5,367 nt of DNA from G001797105 sp964528155 (GCA_964528155.1 CAZGRL010000209.1:1-5367); one strand, 5' to 3'; counted from the first letter of the stretch, positions 1 to 5,180 are shown. The notes: generated by a model from the letters alone, not told the origin. Made by a program: numbers and translations.

Positions 1-67
1 AGAACAGGGACGACAATTGACAACCCCTCCCCATCACGCGGGCGAGGACTGAAACAAGGAGATGAGA
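1..67 (+). other. Leader and possible 3' end of an upstream gene
   Basis: No complete gene fits here. Frame 2 is open from the window edge to a TGA at 50-52 and would encode a tail reading EQGRQLTTPPHHAGED. Frame 3 closes at a TGA at 18-20. Either could be the end of the preceding gene, and codon use over so few codons does not decide. A TTGACA at 17-22 resembles a -35 box, but no -10 box lies at a suitable distance, so a promoter is not supported. Confidence 0.3.
55..60 (+). promoter_or_regulatory. Ribosome binding site that sets the start of the first gene
   Basis: AAGGA followed by G at 61 is a strong Shine-Dalgarno match. It lies about 7 bases before the ATG at 68 but almost touches the in-frame ATG at 62, so 68 is the better start. 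The 16 bases GGAGATGAGAATGGCA (58-73) recur exactly at the start of the next gene (362-377). Confidence 0.7.
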
Positions 68-358
68 ATGGCAACTAGAAAGCAAACGGGACCCTTCGCG
101 ATCGCAATGGGTGCGAAGGTCAAGGACAAGATCACGGGGTTCACCGGAATTGTGATTGCGCGGACCGAGTGGCAGAGTGGCTGCATTCGCTACACTGTTC
201 AACCGCAAGCGCTGAACAAGGACGGAACGGTCAAGGAGACGGTCACGTTCGATGAAGAGCAACTCGCAACCGTGAGCGGTGGCGTCAAGTTGGCGGCGCG
301 CCCAGCGGGTGGACCGAAGCCAGCGGCAACGCGACCACGAGATCCGCAACGTAGTTGA
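68..358 (+). CDS. Small KOW/SH3-like phage protein
   Basis: This encodes 96 residues from the ATG at 68; an in-frame ATG at 62 is too close to the ribosome binding site. Residues 16-66 contain GAKVKDKITGFTGIV, then a short strand pattern with a single Cys at 39, YTVQPQAL and FDEEQL. This is the look of a common small phage protein with a KOW- or SH3-like beta barrel, in which a VKD-TGF-G-V stretch is followed by a GC-xY-VQP strand and a terminal FDE. The last 30 residues are rich in Ala, Pro, Gly and Arg and are probably disordered. The molecular role of such proteins is not established; nucleic acid or protein binding is only inferred from the fold. The stop at 356-358 is 13 bases before the next start, so the two genes are probably co-transcribed. 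Confidence 0.8.
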   Translation: MATRKQTGPFAIAMGAKVKDKITGFTGIVIARTEWQSGCIRYTVQPQALNKDGTVKETVTFDEEQLATVSGGVKLAARPAGGPKPAATRPRDPQRS

Positions 359-360
359 GA

Positions 361-365
361 GGGAG
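361..365 (+). promoter_or_regulatory. Ribosome binding site that sets the start of the second gene
   Basis: GGGAG, within the purine run 357-366, lies 6 bases before the ATG at 372 and touches the in-frame ATG at 366. This repeats the double-ATG arrangement of the first gene and favours 372. Confidence 0.65.
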
Positions 366-371
366 ATGAGA

Positions 372-833
372 ATGGCACCACGAGAACGAAAACCGAAGCC
401 GAGCAAGAAGACCAACGGCGATGACACCCACACCAAAACGGTCCAGACGACGCGCAACGTGCGTTGTACCCTGACTGATGCGGAGGTCTTGGAACGAGCG
501 GATCGCGCCTCTCACATCATCCTGGAGATCGATGCGAAACAGGCCAGCATCGACAACGCCAAGAAGCAGGCAAAGGCGGACATCGACGCCTTGGAAGCGG
601 AACACCGCGCCATGATGGGGCACGTCCGCGACAAGGCAGAATATCGCGACGTCCCTTGCGATGCGGTTTTCGACTTCCGGGACTACACGGTCACAATCAG
701 CCGACGCGACACCGGTGAGGTGTTGGACAAGCGGGCGATGACCATAGCCGAACGTGAGGAAGCACAGGAGCGGCTTGAACTCGAAGCCGCGGCGGACAAC
801 GACGCCGACACCATCGAGGAAGCCATCACGTGA
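372..833 (+). CDS. Coiled-coil phage protein, function unknown
   Basis: This encodes 153 residues from the ATG at 372. The reading frame is open upstream, but the ribosome binding site favours 372. Residues 1-30 are basic and low in complexity. Residues 36-92 are a long charged helix with heptad character (for example IDAKQASIDNAKKQAKADID) and probably form a coiled coil. Residues 93-126 look like a small beta unit: VPCDAVFDFRDYTVTISRRDTGEVLDKRAMT. The acidic C-terminus (127-153) is helical. An Asp-Thr-Gly-Glu-Val turn followed by R-hydrophobic-hydrophobic-T is familiar from small conserved phage proteins found near replication genes, but I cannot name a function. The gene overlaps the next by GTGA (830-833), suggesting translational coupling with the resolvase candidate. 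Confidence 0.8.
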   Translation: MAPRERKPKPSKKTNGDDTHTKTVQTTRNVRCTLTDAEVLERADRASHIILEIDAKQASIDNAKKQAKADIDALEAEHRAMMGHVRDKAEYRDVPCDAVFDFRDYTVTISRRDTGEVLDKRAMTIAEREEAQERLELEAAADNDADTIEEAIT

Positions 834-1333
834 GACCTGCCCGCCACATCACCCCGACCCCGTTGGTACCCTCCTGGCACGACTGCCTGGCCCGCGCTGA
901 TGACATCTTGAGTCGTCCGCCTGCGAGTCCGTATTCGCGCCGGGTCGAGCCGCGGGGTCAGTGTGTGGCGCGGTTCGTGCTCCCGTTGGAATGGTGCAAG
1001 TCGATCAACCGGGTCCGGGACGCACAACGCTGGCAGCACGCTCGCGACAAGTCCCGGATCCGGAAGACGATGCAGGAGCAGGCAATGCGGCAGGGACTGC
1101 AGCGGATCGCACATCCGTTGCCGGGCCGCCCGCAGGTCCACTGCGTGCGGTTCTCGACTCGTGCTCCTGACCCCTGCGCGGACTGGGCGAAGATGCCGGT
1201 GGACGTCCTGACGCCGGGGCATGGCGGTCTCGGGTTGCTGGTCGACGACGACCTGAAGCACTGCGACTTGTGGACGTGGTGGGAGCCGGCGAAACGAGGC
1301 GAGGGGTTCGTGTATGTCGAGGTGCGAGCGTGA
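830..1333 (+). CDS. RusA-like Holliday junction resolvase candidate
   Basis: This encodes 167 residues from a GTG at 830 that overlaps the previous stop, with GAGGA at 816-820 as ribosome binding site. RusA nucleases are small dimeric enzymes that cleave Holliday junctions; E. coli RusA uses D70, D72, D91 and K76. Here residues 114-141 show the same order of elements: D114 and D118, then K121, then MPVDVLTP, then a DDD-LK element at 139-143. A strand pair with VYVEV closes the domain. Before it are a hydrophobic strand (48-53) and a basic helix (65-90). The usual Asn after the central Asp is Trp here, and about 45 residues extend the N-terminus beyond a typical RusA of roughly 120. If correct, the enzyme would resolve recombination or replication intermediates of phage DNA. 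An inactive RusA relative or an unrelated fold remains possible. Confidence 0.55.
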   Translation: MRPARHITPTPLVPSWHDCLARADDILSRPPASPYSRRVEPRGQCVARFVLPLEWCKSINRVRDAQRWQHARDKSRIRKTMQEQAMRQGLQRIAHPLPGRPQVHCVRFSTRAPDPCADWAKMPVDVLTPGHGGLGLLVDDDLKHCDLWTWWEPAKRGEGFVYVEVRA

Positions 1334-1367
1334 CTGAAGCAGTGAGGAAGGAAGGCGAGGTGAAACC

Positions 1368-1745
1368 ATGACCGAAGCGGAAGCACTGAAGCGGGCACAG
1401 GAACTCTACGGGCCGCGCGCCTACGTCACCGACAAGGAGACAGATACGGCGATGACCTGGCCACCAGACGCGCCGGACCTGCGGCAGCGGTTTGCTGTGT
1501 GTCGGTGGTTTGAGTTTGATACGGGTGGGGGTTTCGGCCGTTGCGGCTCATCGATAGGCACCGGCGACACCTGGGAAGAGGCATTCCAGAATGCGGACCG
1601 GTTCGTCAACGGGACCCTGGTTCGGCTGAAGCGGGAGGAGTTGGAGGCGATGCTGCGTCAGGCTCCGGGCGTGAGTCTTGAACGCGAGATCCGAAGCGGG
1701 CTCGCCGCGTTGGACCGGCGAAGGAAAGAGGAGCCGAAGTCATGA
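1368..1745 (+). CDS. Hypothetical phage protein
   Basis: This encodes 125 residues. The ATG at 1368 follows GAGGTGA at 1357-1363, a near-perfect Shine-Dalgarno site, after a 34-base gap that is the second and larger of only two true gaps in the cluster. Residues 1-15 form a helix (EALKRAQELYG), followed by a strand. Residues 41-65 (RFAVCRWFEFD, then a Gly-rich FGRCGSSIG) read as a beta hairpin that ends in TWEEAF, which starts a helix. The C-terminal 45 residues are highly charged and helical. The 'repetitive helix, YG, strand, FxxG, TWEEAF' pattern is seen in small phage proteins of unknown role. C45 and C59 are the only cysteines. It overlaps the next gene by ATGA (1742-1745). Confidence 0.8.
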   Translation: MTEAEALKRAQELYGPRAYVTDKETDTAMTWPPDAPDLRQRFAVCRWFEFDTGGGFGRCGSSIGTGDTWEEAFQNADRFVNGTLVRLKREELEAMLRQAPGVSLEREIRSGLAALDRRRKEEPKS

Positions 1746-2053
1746 CTGACGAATCAGACAACATCCTGGAACGCGACTTCATCGACTGGAATGGGAGGAC
1801 CCTCGAAACTGAGACCATTCAAACCGACGCCAGCGGAGCGCGCGTTGGTAGGACCTGGGGCATTTTCGACGAGGAGCGAGATGTCTTCGTTACGGTGCAC
1901 AGTAAGGCAAACGGTTACTGCTCCGCCACGATCGAGAGTGATGGCATGATCGGAAAGGCAGAGGGCGCCGCTGTGACCTATGACGGACTTCGCGGTGCTC
2001 TCGACGAGGCTTTGCGGAACTGGCGCCGGTTCAAGGAAGCGTGGGGAGCATGA
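1742..2053 (+). CDS. Small acidic hypothetical protein
   Basis: This encodes 103 residues. The ATG at 1742 overlaps the preceding stop, and AGAGGAG at 1727-1733 is well placed as its ribosome binding site. The product is acidic at the N-terminus and alternates short strands (WNGRTLETETIQTD, GRTWGIFDEERDVFVTVH, YCSATIESDG) before a C-terminal amphipathic helix (GLRGALDEALRNWRRFKEAW, 82-101). This is a small alpha/beta protein with one Cys and no metal-binding or catalytic motif that I can recognise. Codon use, with GC-rich third positions, matches its neighbours and supports a real gene. Its stop lies within the ATGA at 2050-2053 that starts the small membrane gene. Confidence 0.78.
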   Translation: MTDESDNILERDFIDWNGRTLETETIQTDASGARVGRTWGIFDEERDVFVTVHSKANGYCSATIESDGMIGKAEGAAVTYDGLRGALDEALRNWRRFKEAWGA

Positions 2054-2142
2054 CTCTTCCCCAACTAGTAATCTGGATTCTCGGCGCCGTCGGCATGACC
2101 GTGTTGATCGTGCTGGACGTGCGAGGGAGGCGGGGAACGTGA
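2050..2142 (+). CDS. 30-residue single-pass membrane protein
   Basis: This 30-codon gene fills the only space between two larger genes. Its ATG overlaps the upstream stop by ATGA (2050-2053) and its TGA overlaps the downstream GTG start by GTGA (2139-2142). Residues 5-22 are almost wholly hydrophobic (QLVIWILGAVGMTVLIVL) and make one transmembrane helix. The C-terminus, DVRGRRGT, is strongly basic, which by the positive-inside rule suggests N-out, C-in. AAGGA at 2033-2037 or GGGGAG at 2043-2048 could serve translation; neither spacing is ideal, so coupling to the upstream gene is likely. Possible roles are a small membrane regulator or an envelope-associated phage protein. It is short for a holin. 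The function is unknown. Confidence 0.6.
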   Translation: MTLPQLVIWILGAVGMTVLIVLDVRGRRGT

Positions 2143-2351
2143 GCAACCACGATCCGAGGGTTTGGCTGCGTGGCGTCAGTGAAAAGGCGCGGTGCAAGAT
2201 TCGGCAAACCGACGACACGCTGCCTCTACCACCGGGACTTCATTGGGCCCGCGGCGCACCCTGGATAGCCACCGAGATCGCACTGGTGTGGTTCGACCGT
2301 CGCCTGCGAGCAATCGAGGAGCGGCTCGGGCTGGATGCGGGGGAGCCGTGA
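2139..2351 (+). CDS. Small hypothetical protein
   Basis: This encodes 70 residues from the GTG at 2139. The frame is open further upstream, but this start is preceded by GGGAGG at 2125-2130 and overlaps the membrane gene stop by 4 bases. A longer version would run through two neighbouring genes. The product is basic at the N-terminus (RVWLRGVSEKARCKIRQ), has a Pro-rich turn (LPLPPGLHW) and ends in a helix (ALVWFDRRLRAIEERLG). Four Trp or Phe residues in the second half suggest a small folded helical protein. I recognise no family. The stop overlaps the next GTG start (2348-2351). Confidence 0.68.
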   Translation: MSNHDPRVWLRGVSEKARCKIRQTDDTLPLPPGLHWARGAPWIATEIALVWFDRRLRAIEERLGLDAGEP

Positions 2352-2533
2352 CGCGCCTATCAGAACGCCTGCTCTTTCGTGACTGGTGCATTTTCCAACA
2401 GTATCGGACGGAATTGACCGTGTGGATGTATGGAACCAGCGAGGCATACGAGCGCGTCATGGCGGATCTTGAAGGTATGTATTGGGGCAACGAGTACCGC
2501 ATCCGCGAACTCGAACAGGAGCAGGGACGCTGA
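2348..2533 (+). CDS. Small helical, aromatic-rich hypothetical protein
   Basis: This encodes 61 residues from a GTG at 2348 that overlaps the previous stop by GTGA. GGGGGAG at 2339-2345 lies only 2 bases from the start, closer than usual, so translation probably depends on ribosomes ending the preceding gene. The product is mostly helical with many aromatic residues (LLFRDWCIFQQY, LTVWMYG, EGMYWGNEYRI) and ends in an EQ-rich charged helix. It has no signal peptide, and no segment is long enough for a clear membrane helix. The family is unknown. The frame is open upstream to about 2192, but that would overlap most of the preceding gene. Confidence 0.65.
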   Translation: MTRLSERLLFRDWCIFQQYRTELTVWMYGTSEAYERVMADLEGMYWGNEYRIRELEQEQGR

Positions 2534-2934
2534 TGGGAACGAACTACTACTACCACGCACCCGACACGAATCACTGCCCACACTGCGGCCGTTGCGACAA
2601 GGGCGAACGAATCCACATCGGCAAGAGCAGCGCCGGCTGGTGCTTCACGTTGCATGTCACCGACGAGATCCAATCGCTGGACGACTGGAAACGCAAGTGG
2701 GCGGAGGGTGGACACATCGATGACGAATACGGTCGCGAACAGACGCCGGAAGCGATGCTGAAGATCATCACGGACCGTCATCTAGAAGGCGGTCCAGCAT
2801 TCGACTCCTGCACGTGGCACGAGCGGGAGTACGCGGAGCCGGGCCCCAACAACCTACTGCGCCACCGGGTCGGCAGGAGTTGCGCGGCGCACGGTGAGGG
2901 GACTTGGGATCTGGTGGAGGGATCGTTCTCATGA
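2533..2934 (+). CDS. MGTNYY-type phage protein, putative zinc binding
   Basis: This encodes 133 residues from the ATG at 2533, sharing one base with the previous stop (TGATG); AGGAG at 2517-2521 is the likely ribosome binding site. The N-terminus MGTNYYYH, then a CPHCGRC cluster (C15, C18, C21), HIGKSSAGWCF (28-38), LDDWKRKW (49-56) and DEYGREQTPEAM (64-75) form a pattern I recognise from a widespread family of uncharacterised phage and bacterial proteins. The C-terminal GPNNLLRHRV and HGEGTWDLVEG-FS also fit it. C15, C18, C21 and nearby His residues (H28, H41) could bind zinc, though ligand geometry cannot be proven from sequence. Function is not established. Length and order of motifs look complete, so this appears to be an intact member. 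Confidence 0.82.
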   Translation: MGTNYYYHAPDTNHCPHCGRCDKGERIHIGKSSAGWCFTLHVTDEIQSLDDWKRKWAEGGHIDDEYGREQTPEAMLKIITDRHLEGGPAFDSCTWHEREYAEPGPNNLLRHRVGRSCAAHGEGTWDLVEGSFS

Positions 2935-3185
2935 CCGTTTGGGACAGTGACGGAGCGACCGCAGATCCGATTGGTGATCTGCGTTGGACTCTCGAACGCA
3001 AAGATCGCATCTGCCCCGCTCCGATCGTTGTCAACGGGATCGCGGGGATGCGGGATTTCGTCCGACTCATGGCAGCAGCATTCCCGTGCACGCAATCATT
3101 CGTCAGTATCGCTGCCAGGCTGAACCCGCCCGAGTTCCGCCGCGCCGTGCTGAGGTCGGAGATTTATAGACGGAGGGCAATGTGA
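2931..3185 (+). CDS. Small hypothetical protein
   Basis: This encodes 84 residues from the ATG at 2931, which overlaps the preceding stop by ATGA. GGAGGG at 2916-2921, 9 bases upstream, supports this start over the slightly earlier in-frame ATG at 2904. Residues 1-20 are acidic (WDSDGATADPIGDL). The centre (APIVVNGIAGMRDFVRLMAAAF) is a moderately hydrophobic helix, probably buried rather than membrane-spanning. The C-terminus is basic (RLNPPEFRRAVLRSEIYRRR). This split of charge could suit nucleic acid contact, but that is only an inference. No known motif was recognised. It ends in GTGATG, where the next gene starts. Confidence 0.7.
   Translation: MTVWDSDGATADPIGDLRWTLERKDRICPAPIVVNGIAGMRDFVRLMAAAFPCTQSFVSIAARLNPPEFRRAVLRSEIYRRRAM
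3172..3176 (+). promoter_or_regulatory. Ribosome binding site deciding between GTG 3182 and ATG 3185
   Basis: GGAGG ends 5 bases before GTG 3182 and 8 bases before ATG 3185, both in frame. The longer spacing and ATG codon favour 3185, giving the same TGATG overlap type as two other junctions here. Confidence 0.55.
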
Positions 3186-3502
3186 TGATCGCCCGCCGCT
3201 GCTCAACCTGTCGGCATTGGGACCTCCACCCGTGGGACAGCATCACGCCGCACTGCAAGAACATCTGCACCCTACTCAGCGAACGGCAGCGCGCCATCGA
3301 CGGCGGTGTAGTTCTGACCAGCGTCGGCCACTGCTGCGATGAGTGGGAGGAGAGGAAGCCGTTGGCGTGGTCGGGCCCCGGTTTTCTGATGCCCATCGAA
3401 GGCGGCCGGACTTTCGAGAAGGTCAAGCTCACCGGCGAGCCGATGTTTTTTGACGAGATCGACGCCTGGCCAGCGACCAAGAAAGGGGACGGAGACTCAT
3501 GA
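3185..3502 (+). CDS. Cys-rich CxxC phage protein
   Basis: This encodes 105 residues; a GTG start at 3182 would add one residue. The first half has six cysteines: a CSTCRHW element (C6, C9), C24 and C28, then HCCDEWEE (C50, C51). The order CxxCxHW, a PHC/C pair, then a Thr/Ser-rich stretch and C-DEWE matches small phage and bacterial proteins that probably bind zinc or an iron-sulfur cluster through these cysteines; their role is not known. The second half (58-89) is a short beta-like stretch. The last residues contain FFDEIDAWPAT, and DEIDAWP recurs exactly in the next protein. The stop overlaps the next start by ATGA (3499-3502). Confidence 0.78.
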   Translation: MIARRCSTCRHWDLHPWDSITPHCKNICTLLSERQRAIDGGVVLTSVGHCCDEWEERKPLAWSGPGFLMPIEGGRTFEKVKLTGEPMFFDEIDAWPATKKGDGDS

Positions 3503-4236
3503 CCCGCACCGCGCACGACTGGCGAGACATCGAGACCGCGACCGATTGGGGCATGCCAGTTGAGGTCTGCTACCGCGGCACCTGGCTCGGCATCGGCACC
3601 GACCGCGACGACGATGGGCCCGCCCTGGTCCTGGACAACCGCGAGGAGGTCGAGGAACTGATCCGCGTCCTGCAGGAGTTGGCACCGCGCATGCTGACCC
3701 GGGAGCAGCAGGAACGGATCGACGCCATCGAACGGGCAGGGGTGAGGCCGCCGGAGCCGCCGAGGGAACCGGAGCCGCCGTGCATGGTGACGATCATCCA
3801 CAAGGACGGGAGCCGTGAAGAGGTTGACGCGGATGAAGCTTTCGGCGCTGGCACCTATCAGGCGATGGCTGCAAGGGCCGCACGGGAGGCGGGCACCAGG
3901 ATGCATCTGCTCAAGGGCGTGACACTGCTGGACTTCGGCATGACGCGAGTCGAGGCGCGCGACAAGTTGTTGCTACTCGCCGACGAAATCGACGCCTGGC
4001 CAACAGACGCCCCGCGCGAGTCACCGATCGACGCTGCCCGGAAGCTCATCACCGTCAGCACGGAACCCGACCAGGGCGACAACGTGAAGCGCTGGACCGC
4101 GACGATGCGACTGCGCCCGATCGGGTGCCGGGTCACGGAAGAGCCCACCATCGCCGAGAAGTTGGAGCGGGTGGAGGAAGAAACAGACGATGCGGCCGAC
4201 AAGTACCGCGAAGACAACCCAAGAGGAGAGAAGTGA
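3499..4236 (+). CDS. Acidic three-part protein of unknown function
   Basis: This encodes 245 residues from the ATG at 3499 overlapping the previous stop. GGAGA at 3491-3495 is close to the start, so coupling is likely. Residues 1-63 form a small alpha/beta unit (VEVCYRGTWLGIGTDRDDDGPALV, then a helix). Residues 64-80 are a charged helix, and 83-94 are a Pro-Glu-Arg linker (RPPEPPREPEPP). Residues 95-170 form a second unit with MVTIIHKDGSREEV, a helix rich in Ala and Arg, and ARDKLLLLADEIDAWP. Residues 171-211 contain a strand pair, and 216-240 are an acidic probable coiled coil. The linker suggests two domains joined in one chain. The motif DEIDAWP (162-168) is shared with the preceding protein. 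No family was recognised. The acidic character and tail may suit a partner-binding role, which is inference. Confidence 0.78.
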   Translation: MTRTAHDWRDIETATDWGMPVEVCYRGTWLGIGTDRDDDGPALVLDNREEVEELIRVLQELAPRMLTREQQERIDAIERAGVRPPEPPREPEPPCMVTIIHKDGSREEVDADEAFGAGTYQAMAARAAREAGTRMHLLKGVTLLDFGMTRVEARDKLLLLADEIDAWPTDAPRESPIDAARKLITVSTEPDQGDNVKRWTATMRLRPIGCRVTEEPTIAEKLERVEEETDDAADKYREDNPRGEK

Positions 4237-4916
4237 TGTTCGAAGCAATCGACCTTTATGATGTGTACGAAGTGACCCTCCGCATTCGTGACAAACTCTG
4301 CGGCGGAATTCCAAAGAACAAGGACCTGATCCGCTCCTGGGTCGAGGCCGGCACGAAGCACAAGGATGAGAAGTCCGAGGAGCTGACCGAGGCAGCCATG
4401 GCGGCAATGCTCGACGATGTCGCCGAGAAGTCATGGAACGGCTTCTTTCGCGATTCCGAGAAGGGCTTGTTCATCGAGTCCAGGCAGGTCAAGGCCATGT
4501 TCAAGGAGTGCGCGAGCCTGCTACGGATCACGACGCAGAAGATCGGAAGCAAGCAGATCCTGCAACATGGTTTTGAGATCAAGGCGCATGATGGCGGCCA
4601 GCGCATCTACCTCGATAAGCGGGAGCCCGACGGATTCGACGAGCAAGCGATCCACGTGACGACGGCGCAGGGGCCGCGGTCTGCAATCAAGCGCGTCGAC
4701 TATGTTGCTGGTATCGACATCGTGTTTCAGGTCTGGGTGTTGACAACATCAGCACAAGAGAAGCGCCACGTTGGCGAGGCTGAGATCGTCAAGATGCTGA
4801 CACTGGCGCAGGAGAACGGGCTCGGCTCGGATCGCAGTCAGGGTCGCGGGAAGTTCGATGTGGTCGGCTTCGAACGGGTCGAGACCAAGCCGAAGAAACT
4901 GGCCAAAGCAGGGTGA
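4236..4916 (+). CDS. Orphan RAMP-like (Cas7/Cas6-fold) phage protein candidate
   Basis: This encodes 226 residues. The ATG at 4236 shares its A with the previous stop (TGATG), and GAGGAG at 4223-4228 is an optimal ribosome binding site. Residues 10-24 (VYEVTLRIRDKLCGG) read as a first beta strand and turn, followed by helices (28-66). GLFIESRQVKAMFKECASLL (77-96) is a conserved-looking helix start. Residues 140-157 (HVTTAQGPRSAIKRVDYV) are followed by strands 159-170 and a helix (180-193). GLGSDRSQGRG (195-205) then fits the GhGxxxxxGhG glycine-rich loop of RAMP proteins, with a closing strand FDVVGFE (207-213). RAMPs such as Cas5, Cas6 and Cas7 have ferredoxin-like RNA-binding domains. No cas genes are in the window, so RNA or single-stranded nucleic acid binding by a stand-alone phage protein is inferred. 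The Lys-rich tail fits that. It is the last gene of the cluster. Confidence 0.6.
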   Translation: MFEAIDLYDVYEVTLRIRDKLCGGIPKNKDLIRSWVEAGTKHKDEKSEELTEAAMAAMLDDVAEKSWNGFFRDSEKGLFIESRQVKAMFKECASLLRITTQKIGSKQILQHGFEIKAHDGGQRIYLDKREPDGFDEQAIHVTTAQGPRSAIKRVDYVAGIDIVFQVWVLTTSAQEKRHVGEAEIVKMLTLAQENGLGSDRSQGRGKFDVVGFERVETKPKKLAKAG

Positions 4917-5022
4917 CAAATCGTGCCGCCGCGCACCTGGCCCAACCAAACCAATACGACGACCCGGGTCCCGCCCGGTCTATTCGTGCCAACGCGACGT
5001 GCCAAATCCACACCGATCCAGC

Positions 5023-5046
5023 CCAGCTTGACCAGCTTGACCAGCT
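5023..5046. repeat. Short tandem repeat, 9-bp unit
   Basis: CCAGCTTGA occurs twice in a row (5023-5031 and 5032-5040) and is followed by a partial third unit CCAGCT (5041-5046). It lies in the 72-base gap between the first two GCGAC copies. Confidence 0.9.
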
Positions 5047-5062
5047 CATACCCCATCCATCC

Positions 5063-5080
5063 GACGCGACTACTCGCGTC
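5063..5080. other. Perfect 7-bp hairpin
   Basis: GACGCGA (5063-5069) pairs with TCGCGTC (5074-5080) around a 4-base loop CTAC. No T run follows on either side, so it does not look like an intrinsic terminator. The 5' arm contains most of a GCGAC copy. Confidence 0.6.
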
Positions 5081-5082
5081 TA

Positions 5083-5138
5083 GCCCGGTCGACCCATTGC
5101 GACAAGCCAAGCCCGGTCGACCCATTGCGACAAGCCAA
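5083..5138. repeat. Two perfect tandem copies of a 28-bp unit
   Basis: Copies at 5083-5110 and 5111-5138 are identical and contiguous, with the first 4 bases of a third copy at 5139-5142. Each begins GCCCGGTCGACCC, containing the palindrome GGTCGACC (5087-5094 and 5115-5122), and ends with TTGCGACAAGCCAA, carrying one GCGAC each. The perfect identity suggests a recent slippage duplication. The unit length is not a multiple of three. Confidence 0.95.
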
Positions 5139-5147
5139 GCCCCTTCA

Positions 5148-5180
5148 GTTCGAAACGAACCGACACAACGCGACGTGTCG
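5148..5180. other. Two adjacent hairpins
   Basis: GTTCG (5148-5152) pairs with CGAAC (5156-5160) over a 3-base AAA loop. Immediately after it, CGACAC (5161-5166) pairs with GTGTCG (5175-5180) over an 8-base loop that displays a GCGAC (5170-5174). The back-to-back placement could form a compact folded element in RNA or single-stranded DNA. Confidence 0.5.

Larger units (their letters stand above)
4990..5177. repeat. Dispersed 12-bp direct repeat in the array
   Basis: CAACGCGACGTG occurs at 4990-5001 and 5166-5177, same orientation, each with a central GCGAC. CGTGCCAA is also repeated at 4985-4992 and 4998-5005, flanking the first GCGAC. Confidence 0.85.

Noticed and set aside
17..22. TTGACA as a -35 promoter box
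   Set aside because: About 17 bases downstream the sequence is GC-rich (near 40-45), with nothing like TATAAT.
683..1369. Minus-strand open frame of 228 codons
   Set aside because: It is antisense to the coiled-coil gene and the RusA-like gene. Its product is rich in Arg, Pro and His in the manner of a shadow frame.
1980..2351. Longer form of the 70-residue gene starting at 1980
   Set aside because: It would overlap the end of one gene and all of the small membrane gene. The GTG at 2139 has a better ribosome binding site and the usual 4-base overlap.
3103..3906. Minus-strand open frame of 267 codons
   Set aside because: It lies opposite two well-supported plus-strand genes with good starts and overlaps. 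High GC commonly leaves such antisense frames open.
4961..4980. Intrinsic terminator after the last gene
   Set aside because: CCGGG and CCCGG can form a 5-bp stem, but no T run follows and the stem is weak. A terminator is possible but not supported.
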